From UBA11889 sp002313255 (GTDB lineage Bacteria; Pseudomonadota; Gammaproteobacteria; Pseudomonadales; Azotimanducaceae), in contig CAJWQX010000098.1 in assembly GCA_913045265.1 (NCBI GenBank), positions 1 through 5,603 of the forward strand: a DNA stretch of 5,603 nt, given 5' to 3'. Below are positions 1 through 4,867 of this stretch, one piece after another (the stretch's first letter is position 1; every line of letters starts with the position of its first letter). Below the pieces are notes generated by a model. That model made no database searches. It was not told the origin of the DNA and saw only the letters and a program-made list of their open reading frames with translations. Made by a program: the position numbers and the translations under genes.

Positions 1-55
1 GACCTTCGTCGAGATACGCCATCTCCAGCCCGTTACCGTTATTGACCTTGTTCAT
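1..55 (-). CDS. Alpha/beta-fold hydrolase, N-terminal fragment (cut by window start)
   Basis: Read on the minus strand, an ATG at 55-53 opens a frame that stays open for 18 codons to the window edge and gives MNKVNNGNGLEMAYLDEG. The pattern 'NGLEMAYLDEG' matches the first two beta strands of alpha/beta-hydrolase proteins (epoxide hydrolase, haloalkane dehalogenase and esterase types), where it precedes the oxyanion-hole HG motif. That motif, the nucleophile elbow and the catalytic triad all lie outside the window. An in-frame TAA lies upstream, and only a TTG at 64-62 could extend the protein. A weak GGAA sits just upstream of the ATG. The gene is transcribed divergently from the dioxygenase at 230. 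A hydrolase would fit beside a Baeyer-Villiger enzyme, opening its ester or lactone product, but that link is inference. The family call rests on 18 residues only. Confidence 0.5.
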   Translation of the reverse strand, partial: MNKVNNGNGLEMAYLDEG

Positions 56-229
56 GCGTTCCAAATTGTAGACGTGTTTGGTTCTGGGGCCTTGGATTTC
101 TTAGTACACCAATAACCGTCGTCGGTATAAAGCTTGAACCATCAAAAGATCTGAAACTCTGTGGGGCTCTCGATGGTTGAGCTGCTATTGTGCAGCTCTC
201 ACGTTTCATGATCATTAGCAGACCGGCCC
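56..229. promoter_or_regulatory. Divergent intergenic region between hydrolase and first dioxygenase
   Basis: These 174 bases separate two outward-facing genes and should hold both promoters. I see isolated -10-like AT stretches, such as TATAAA at 126-131, and a TTGAAC at 134-139, but no well-spaced -35/-10 pair on either strand. The strongest local structure is the inverted repeat at 179-198. An 8-base palindrome, ATGATCAT, lies at 208-215. There is no clear Shine-Dalgarno site before the ATG at 230. Confidence 0.4.
179..198. repeat. Perfect 7-bp inverted repeat (hairpin or operator)
   Basis: GAGCTGC at 179-185 and its exact reverse complement GCAGCTC at 192-198 flank the 6-base spacer TATTGT. 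The element ends 31 bases before the ATG at 230. It could be a repressor or activator half-site pair, or a hairpin in the mRNA leader. No U-tract follows, so it is not a typical terminator. A shorter competing pairing (GCTC at 166-169 with GAGC at 179-182) is possible. Function is not known. Confidence 0.4.
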
Positions 230-1096
230 ATGCTTACACCGACCGAACATCAAACGTATACCGAGTGGGGATTGGTGAAAATTGAAGCCCTCATCCCAAG
301 CGAAGTCGTGGATCCCATTCGGGAGATGGTGATGGAGCGGCTACACCGACGTGGATTTTGGGGAGAAGAAGGTTGGGTAGCTCCAGCTGACGCCGAGGCA
401 GAGAGGAAACTGGGTGTAACGATCAAAGAAATCTCCCGGAGCTCGAAATCGCTCCGACCGATCTTGACGGAAAGGGTACTCAGTTGCGCGCGCGATCTAG
501 TGTCCGGTGACGAAGTGGAACTTTCTTCTCCGATAACGCAATTTCTGTTTACCGCACCGAGAAGTTACGTGCTGAGCCACGACGGTCGATGGAACGGTGA
601 ATGGGAGGTGCCGAGAAGCATTTGGCATCTTGATATGCCACGCAGTAGAGCGATAGGACCTCCTGGCCCCGAAATGTTCACCTTCCTGAATAAAGTAGAA
701 CCTAAGGGAGGAGGGACACTCGTCCTTGCGGGTAGTCATCGAGTGTTAAACGACGTGGAGTTTCTCAGTTCGAAGGGCGTCAAGAAAAAGCTTAAGCGCC
801 ATCGCTATTTCCGCGAGCTGACCGGCAAGAGCGACAATGACGATCGATCTCGCTTTATGAAAGAGATAGGTCATATCGGTGACGTCCAGGTAAAAGTCGT
901 CGAACTTACCGGCGACCCAGGCGACGTTTATTTTGTTGACCTACGCCTACTTCATTCGATCGGTGCGAATACGTCCGATCAACCAAGAATGATGATCGCG
1001 CAGCGGATGCCAAGGCGAGAAGCGTTCAATACATGGATATCCATGATAAGCGGCGAAAAGAGAGTAGAGAGGAAAGTCCTAGGGGGCCAAGAGTAG
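230..1096 (+). CDS. PhyH-family Fe(II)/2-oxoglutarate-dependent dioxygenase (short form)
   Basis: This is a 288-residue protein with the double-stranded beta-helix fingerprint of phytanoyl-CoA dioxygenase (PhyH) enzymes. These couple 2-oxoglutarate decarboxylation to hydroxylation of a C-H bond, in the cytoplasm. The HxD iron ligands are H133 and D135 in 'IWHLDMP'. The GGGTLVLAGSH turn is at 160-170, the distal iron ligand is H242 in 'LLHSIG', and the 2-oxoglutarate-binding arginine is R253 in 'QPRMMIAQR'. The N-terminal 'YTEWGLVKI' (10-18) is the usual opening strand of the family and supports the ATG at 230 despite the lack of a Shine-Dalgarno site. Two features stand out against the two other dioxygenases here: a basic stretch of about 30 extra residues (about 180-213, with KKKLKRHR) between the GSH turn and the distal histidine, and a short C-terminus ending 35 residues after R253. 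The substrate is unknown. The family call is firm because all catalytic residues are present. Confidence 0.88.
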   Translation: MLTPTEHQTYTEWGLVKIEALIPSEVVDPIREMVMERLHRRGFWGEEGWVAPADAEAERKLGVTIKEISRSSKSLRPILTERVLSCARDLVSGDEVELSSPITQFLFTAPRSYVLSHDGRWNGEWEVPRSIWHLDMPRSRAIGPPGPEMFTFLNKVEPKGGGTLVLAGSHRVLNDVEFLSSKGVKKKLKRHRYFRELTGKSDNDDRSRFMKEIGHIGDVQVKVVELTGDPGDVYFVDLRLLHSIGANTSDQPRMMIAQRMPRREAFNTWISMISGEKRVERKVLGGQE

Positions 1097-1195
1097 GCAG
1101 TCGTTAGAGATCCTAACTACGGCATTCTCAACGAAGCGATCAATTGCCATTAGATATGCCTTAACGTTCCTAATATCCGGCTGCGAGCTACGGTT
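1097..1195. other. Convergent intergenic junction, no clear terminator
   Basis: Two genes end toward each other across these 99 bases. The only local hairpin is GTTAG (1103-1107), a 5-base loop, and CTAAC (1113-1117). It is a weak AT-rich stem without a T-run. A GGCAT (1121-1125) / ATGCC (1156-1160) pair is widely spaced. No gene or strong bidirectional terminator is visible. Confidence 0.3.
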
Positions 1196-2197
1196 CTATT
1201 TCTTGTAGTGATCGGGGAACCCGACCTTCGCACTCATGCCAGCTTTGATCGCCTCGCCGGTCTTTGCGTCGTAACGATGATAATCACCGCGGACGGGCAC
1301 TCGCATGTCTTTCCCGGCCGGTTCGGTATCGAACAAGCTCAAGTAGCCGCTCGGCCCCTGTCCCCCAATAGTGTAATCGGGGGTCTTCCCCCACGGCATC
1401 GCGTTGTAGACGTTCATCAACCGTGCGAACCGCTTAGGATTGCGTGCGAGCGCTTCGTCGGTCGCCGTATGACGGTAGGCCTCTTGGGTCTGCATGTGGG
1501 GGCGGTTATACATGCCCAAAATCATCAAACGAAGACCATCCGTTGTTTTCGGGTAAGAACCGTGCCACGTGTGATCACCCCAGATAACCATGGATCCGGC
1601 AGGGGCTTCAACAGCCTCGGCATTGTCGGCCCAATATTCGGATTCTTCCTTCGATGGGAGCCGTCGCCAACGGTGACTACCCGGCACGAACGATAGCCCA
1701 CCATCCTCTTTCGAGTAGTCGGTAAGCAAGTAGTTGAAATTCGCACCGTAGGTCTCGACCGCCATGGTGGGCATCTCAAACTGTGCCCAGTCGGCGTGAA
1801 TGCCTGTACGCGCATCCCCCTTACCTTTGACCCACGCATTGCAGAGTGACAAGACGCAATTGGTACCCACCATCCATTGGATCAAACCGAGGGCGGTGGG
1901 GGTGAGCACTAACTTCTCGAAAAGGAGATCGTCCCAAAGAACAAAACGAAGCAGTTCTTGACCGTCACTAAAAACGCTGGACAGCTCGTCTCGCGAACAA
2001 TCCTTACGTTCACAAGCTATCCGCAAAACCACTTCTTTCGCTTCCTCGTGCTGCTCTACCGAACCAACCTTCTCCGGTGGTAACACCGTGTATCCAAATG
2101 CCTCGAGTTCGGCCAAATTTTCTAGCAGGTCAAGCTCTTTCAACTCACGATAAAGTGCTGGCGTATCTTTAGCCGATGACCAATCTTTGATCTCCAT
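1196..2197 (-). CDS. PhyH-family Fe(II)/2-oxoglutarate-dependent dioxygenase (HAD-motif type)
   Basis: This 333-residue protein belongs to the PhyH superfamily. The iron ligands are H134 and D136 ('GIHADWAQF') and H212 ('TWHGSYP'), and the 2-oxoglutarate-binding arginine is R223 ('DGLRLMILG'). 'EDGGLSFVPGSH' (165-175) and 'APAGSMVIWGD' (198-208) are the conserved strands of the jelly-roll core. About 100 residues follow R223 and include 'RNPKRFARLMNVYNAMPWG' (252-270), a C-terminal element seen in many larger PhyH proteins. The N-terminal 60 residues are acidic and helical-looking ('ELKELDLLENLAELEAFGY'). The ATG at 2197 is preceded by AAAGGG with an 8-base spacing, a usable Shine-Dalgarno site. 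The gene is divergent from the dioxygenase at 2303 and convergent with the one at 230. The three dioxygenases share the fold but differ in motif wording and domain lengths, so they are unlikely to be recent tandem copies. The substrate is unknown. Confidence 0.88.
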   Translation of the reverse strand: MEIKDWSSAKDTPALYRELKELDLLENLAELEAFGYTVLPPEKVGSVEQHEEAKEVVLRIACERKDCSRDELSSVFSDGQELLRFVLWDDLLFEKLVLTPTALGLIQWMVGTNCVLSLCNAWVKGKGDARTGIHADWAQFEMPTMAVETYGANFNYLLTDYSKEDGGLSFVPGSHRWRRLPSKEESEYWADNAEAVEAPAGSMVIWGDHTWHGSYPKTTDGLRLMILGMYNRPHMQTQEAYRHTATDEALARNPKRFARLMNVYNAMPWGKTPDYTIGGQGPSGYLSLFDTEPAGKDMRVPVRGDYHRYDAKTGEAIKAGMSAKVGFPDHYKK

Positions 2198-2212
2198 ATA
2201 CCAGGCCCTTTA

Positions 2213-2241
2213 AGTCAACGATGCGGCTACTATGCTTGACT
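2213..2241. repeat. AGTCAA-N17-TTGACT inverted repeat in divergent promoter region
   Basis: AGTCAA (2213-2218) and its reverse complement TTGACT (2236-2241) are separated by 17 bases. The right arm coincides with the proposed -35 box of the rightward gene. The left arm lies between the leftward start codon (2197) and its proposed -10. A regulator bound to both arms could control both genes, but six-base arms can also arise by chance. Confidence 0.3.
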
Positions 2242-2256
2242 GGATGATCTAATCAA
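2229..2256 (-). promoter_or_regulatory. Putative sigma70-type promoter for the leftward dioxygenase
   Basis: On the minus strand, TTGATT (-35, plus positions 2251-2256) and CATAGT (-10, plus positions 2229-2234) are 16 bases apart. Each matches four of six consensus bases. The -10 lies about 30 bases upstream of the ATG at 2197. It overlaps the rightward promoter, so the two would probably interfere or be co-regulated. Confidence 0.3.
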
Positions 2257-2264
2257 GGTTTAAA
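2236..2264 (+). promoter_or_regulatory. Putative sigma70-type promoter for the rightward dioxygenase
   Basis: TTGACT (2236-2241, five of six matches to the -35 consensus) is followed after exactly 17 bases by TTTAAA (2259-2264, four of six matches to the -10 consensus). Transcription would start near 2271. That leaves about 11 bases before the ATG at 2282 and about 32 before the ATG at 2303, so the layout favours the second start. Confidence 0.45.
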
Positions 2265-2290
2265 GACACCATTCCTTTCGTATGGGCATT

Positions 2291-2295
2291 AGGGA
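2291..2295 (+). promoter_or_regulatory. Shine-Dalgarno site AGGGA supporting the start at 2303
   Basis: AGGGA lies seven bases before the ATG at 2303, an ideal spacing. The in-frame ATG at 2282 has no purine-rich site upstream (ATTCCTTTCGT). This decides the start for the third dioxygenase. Confidence 0.5.
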
Positions 2296-2302
2296 TGTGC
2301 AC

Positions 2303-3406
2303 ATGAATCGAACCGAAAACAACGGCTGGGAAGAATATGCCTTAGCCGGCCAGAAACGCGCTCTCGAGCTCAACAACCGAGGCCCCATGCGTTTTGATCA
2401 AGATGGGTTCCTTCAGAAAGACATCCTCGACGCCTATTTTCGAACGGGTTTCTACGTATTCACCGGGGTGATTTCAGAAGACGAGGTTGCCGAATTAAAA
2501 GAAGAATTCGATCGGGTCCTCGATAACGCCCCGGTCTCCTACGATAACCCCAAGGACTCTCGCGGACGGCGGGTCCTATTTGACGGCTATTACTCGATTT
2601 CAAAGAATGAATCGCCGAACTCCAGCGATTCGCCTCGCAATGCTGTGGGTCTTGTATCCCATCCGCTGATGATGATGGATTCTGCACTACGTGTTTACGG
2701 TCATCCACAAATCCTACGCATGGTCGCGAGCGTCAACGGCCACGATTTCGTCCCTTTTCACGAAGCGGTCTTTCACAAAGCCGGCGGTGTGGGACCGCCG
2801 ACTCCGTGGCACCAAGATGGACGGACGCATTGGTCCGACGAAGGGAAAAGTCTCGAGCAGCCAGACGGCTCCGGTAAAACACACGGCTTCAACTTATCCG
2901 TATCCTGGAGCCAGGGAACGCCGGAGAACTGTCTCTGGGTGGTTCCCGGGAGCCACCGTCAATGGCTCCTTGCCAATGAAGGAGAATTCCCTCCCATCAC
3001 GGAGCGCTTGCCCAATGCCGTTCCGATGGTGTTAGGGCCAGGTGACTGCGGCATGGTGAATCGAAGCTCATTGCATGGCTCGTACCCCAATCAATCGCCC
3101 GGGACGCGAATTACCATGGTCATTGGATTTCATAAGCGCAATTCCGCTATCGGCTCGAAAACGACCAACGTCCACGCATTTAAACGCCCGGGCGAGATTA
3201 AAGACATTACCTACACCAAGGACTACGTACTCCATCGAGCTCGAATGATCCCGATCGCCATTGACGCGCGTCGTCAATACTACCCGCACGAGGTCCCCTA
3301 CGATTACCAAGGCAGCTATCTTGGCCAGGGTGTCTGGAACGAGCAGGTACGATCAGAGATCAGCGAGCCTGGTAACGAGTACTGGCAACGCGACATTACG
3401 CTTTAG
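2303..3406 (+). CDS. PhyH-family Fe(II)/2-oxoglutarate-dependent dioxygenase (WHQD type)
   Basis: This is a 367-residue PhyH-superfamily oxygenase from the preferred ATG at 2303. An in-frame ATG at 2282 would add seven residues, but it lacks a ribosome-binding site. From 2303 the iron ligands are H170 and D172 ('TPWHQDGRTHW') and H258 ('SSLHGSYPN'), and the 2-oxoglutarate-binding arginine is R269 ('GTRITMVIGFHKR'). Supporting elements are 'TGFYVFTGVISEDEVAELK' near the N-terminus, 'FHKAGGVGPPTPWHQDG' leading into the active site, 'CLWVVPGSH' before the GSH turn, and 'LGPGDCGMVNRSSLHG' before the distal histidine. A long C-terminal part of about 95 residues carries 'AIDARRQYYPHEVPYDY'. 'WHQDG' is the classic PhyH wording, closer to phytanoyl-CoA and ectoine hydroxylase relatives than the motifs of the two neighbouring dioxygenases. 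The role is presumably cytoplasmic hydroxylation of a small hydrophobic or conjugated substrate, which is not identified. It is convergent with the flavin monooxygenase, 40 bases away. Confidence 0.88.
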   Translation: MNRTENNGWEEYALAGQKRALELNNRGPMRFDQDGFLQKDILDAYFRTGFYVFTGVISEDEVAELKEEFDRVLDNAPVSYDNPKDSRGRRVLFDGYYSISKNESPNSSDSPRNAVGLVSHPLMMMDSALRVYGHPQILRMVASVNGHDFVPFHEAVFHKAGGVGPPTPWHQDGRTHWSDEGKSLEQPDGSGKTHGFNLSVSWSQGTPENCLWVVPGSHRQWLLANEGEFPPITERLPNAVPMVLGPGDCGMVNRSSLHGSYPNQSPGTRITMVIGFHKRNSAIGSKTTNVHAFKRPGEIKDITYTKDYVLHRARMIPIAIDARRQYYPHEVPYDYQGSYLGQGVWNEQVRSEISEPGNEYWQRDITL

Positions 3407-3446
3407 CCAGGGTTTACCCCGAAGATCACGATCAAACGACCCGGAG
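3407..3446. other. Short convergent junction
   Basis: Forty bases separate the TAG at 3404-3406 from the minus-strand TAA at 3447-3449. GGG-TTTA-CCC at 3410-3419 is only a 3-bp stem with no T-tract, so no terminator is called. Read-through from each side would make antisense RNA to the other gene. Confidence 0.3.
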
Positions 3447-4694
3447 TTAAGACGGCTTACGTTTCGCTGCTTTCTTCGTTGCCTCGCCTGAGTGCGGAGC
3501 AAGGGCGGATTGAGACGGCCCTGCTTGTTCTTTCATCGCGGCGACGGCGCGCTCGTTCTCTTGAATCTTGCTCATGATCGCTTGTCCCGCCCGATTCCAG
3601 GTGTCCCTGTTCTGAATGACGTACTCGTTCGACTCCTTGTAATCGTCCAACAGCCCGTTCACCGCCGGGATGACATAACGTGCAACGAGGTCCCAACTTC
3701 GGTTGGTATTCTCTCGGTTTGCCCAGTCGTGGACGAAGCCTATGACGGTACCGAAGCCACCCGAGAGTTCGGTGATATCTTTTATTTTGTTAACGAGATC
3801 ATCGGGAGTCCCGATGACGTTAACCGCACCATCAGAGAATGCCATTTCATCGACAGCTTGATCCGGCGTGTCATAAATCGCACCTTCGCCAGCAGCCAAA
3901 GTGCCTACCGTGTAAGCATTGTTGTGATGCAATAAACCATCGCGAGCTTGGATGCGGGCTTGCTCACGCGTTTCCGCAATGTGCCAACTCAGTACGATAC
4001 GCCAATTTTTTCGATCCACGGTTTTACCGTGTTTTGCCGCGGATTCCTCCGCAAAACTCCACTGCGTCGGGAGTGCTTGAAGTCCCGCCTTGGAGGTCGA
4101 ACCAATTGAAAGAATGCCGGCCTCATGCTTTCCAGCCAAGGTCATTCCCGATGGACTAATGATCGAGGCGACAGCGAATTCCATCTTTTTCTGAAGTGGC
4201 TTTAGCTGCAACTTGGCATCAATCAATTTGAACCATTCGGATTCGTGGGTAAATCGTTCGTCAGATTCAAACAAACGTCGAATGACACCCATGGCCTCGT
4301 CCTGGCGATCCCGTAACAGCATCGGATCCACTCCCAGGGTGTGTGCATCGGAGGGAAGGGCACCGGGACCTGAACCAAAAATCACGCGTCCGCGTGACTG
4401 ATGGTCAAGTTGGACCATTCGCTGCGCAACCATAAAGGGATGGTGATATGGCAACGACACGACGCCGGTCCCCAGCATTATTCGCTGGGTTCGCTCTGCT
4501 GCTGCCGCGAGAAAAATCTCGGGAGAAGCAATCACTTCCCATCCCGTTGAGTGGTGCTCGCCACACCAAAACTCATCAAACCCCAACCGATCGAGCTGGG
4601 TGACAAATTCCAAATCACTTTGAAGTTGCAACGTTGGGTTTTCACCGATGGGGTGGTGGGGAGCTAAAAATGCACCAAACTTAAGATCAGTCAT
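3447..4694 (-). CDS. Luciferase-like flavin-dependent monooxygenase, limonene 1,2-monooxygenase (LimB) type
   Basis: This is a 415-residue member of the bacterial luciferase-like (LLM) TIM-barrel family. These enzymes use reduced flavin (FMNH2 from a separate reductase, or F420 in some lineages) and O2 to oxygenate a substrate. 'KFGAFLAPHHPIGENPTLQ' (5-23) opens the barrel, and 'DEFWCGEHHSTGWE' (40-53) carries the typical GEHH signature. 'LGTGVVSLPYHHPFMVAQRM' (74-93), 'LDHQSRGRVIFGSGPG' (96-111), 'IGTPDDL' (294-300) and 'HDWANRENTNRSWDLVARYV' (322-341) follow. From memory, this order and wording matches the group annotated as limonene 1,2-monooxygenase after Rhodococcus LimB. Such labels are often transferred without evidence, so limonene as substrate is not claimed. 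The last 40-50 residues form an Ala/Lys-rich tail ending KKAAKRKPS, which makes the protein slightly longer than typical LimB (about 380-390). The start fits the family N-terminus. The upstream GAGAA is a weak ribosome site. No flavin reductase gene is in the window. Confidence 0.87.
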   Translation of the reverse strand: MTDLKFGAFLAPHHPIGENPTLQLQSDLEFVTQLDRLGFDEFWCGEHHSTGWEVIASPEIFLAAAAERTQRIMLGTGVVSLPYHHPFMVAQRMVQLDHQSRGRVIFGSGPGALPSDAHTLGVDPMLLRDRQDEAMGVIRRLFESDERFTHESEWFKLIDAKLQLKPLQKKMEFAVASIISPSGMTLAGKHEAGILSIGSTSKAGLQALPTQWSFAEESAAKHGKTVDRKNWRIVLSWHIAETREQARIQARDGLLHHNNAYTVGTLAAGEGAIYDTPDQAVDEMAFSDGAVNVIGTPDDLVNKIKDITELSGGFGTVIGFVHDWANRENTNRSWDLVARYVIPAVNGLLDDYKESNEYVIQNRDTWNRAGQAIMSKIQENERAVAAMKEQAGPSQSALAPHSGEATKKAAKRKPS

Positions 4695-4867
4695 GCTTCG
4701 ATGTTCTCTGTATATGACTGTTTACGATACCCCTTGGCCTGAGAAAAATCCTACGGAGTATTTGAATGGTCTGGGTAGGGAGTACGGTCACGCGAGTTAC
4801 CCTGAGACTAAGCGCCATGCGGTACACTGTTAGCTGATGTGATCACCGTAGCCATTGCATAGAACCC
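4695..4867. promoter_or_regulatory. Divergent control region between LLM and Baeyer-Villiger monooxygenase genes
   Basis: These 173 bases lie between two outward-facing start codons. A minus-strand TATACA (plus 4709-4714) could be a -10 box for the leftward gene but has no good -35. TACACT at 4823-4828 is a -10-like match for the rightward gene, also without a -35. GGGTA (4773-4777) and TACCC (4798-4802) form a loose inverted repeat. Neither gene has a strong Shine-Dalgarno site. A short plus-strand open frame crosses the region but has no coding features. Confidence 0.4.
4839..4846. repeat. GTGATCAC palindrome upstream of the Baeyer-Villiger monooxygenase
   Basis: This perfect 8-base palindrome is centred about 25 bases before the ATG at 4868. 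It could be the core of an operator for a dimeric regulator. It does not match the CRP consensus, which needs a 6-base spacer between TGTGA and TCACA. One copy only, so chance cannot be excluded. Confidence 0.25.

Noticed and set aside
1103..1117. GTTAG/CTAAC hairpin as a transcription terminator
   Set aside because: A 5-bp AT-rich stem with no following T-run on either strand is too weak to call.
1208..1696. Plus-strand open frame of 162 codons opposite the second dioxygenase
   Set aside because: It lies wholly antisense to a gene with all its catalytic residues. The translation is Arg/His/Val-rich with no recognisable domain, and there is no ribosome site.
230..3406. Three dioxygenases as recent tandem duplicates
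   Set aside because: Motif wording, loop lengths, C-termini and orientations all differ, and no shared long stretches were seen between them.
3410..3419. GGG-TTTA-CCC as a bidirectional terminator between convergent genes
   Set aside because: The stem is only three base pairs and lacks a U-tract.
3492..3935. Plus-strand open frame of 147 codons opposite the LimB-like gene
   Set aside because: It is antisense to a well-conserved coding region and its translation shows no family motif. It is best explained as a codon-usage shadow.
4648..4833. Plus-strand open frame of 61 codons crossing the LimB-like start into the intergenic region
   Set aside because: It overlaps the real gene start antisense, has no Shine-Dalgarno site, and its composition is unremarkable. 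It was considered as a leader peptide for the downstream monooxygenase, but nothing supports that.
4839..4846. GTGATCAC as a CRP/FNR-type site
   Set aside because: The palindrome has no central spacer. CRP sites need TGTGA-N6-TCACA and FNR sites TTGAT-N4-ATCAA, so only a generic palindrome is reported.
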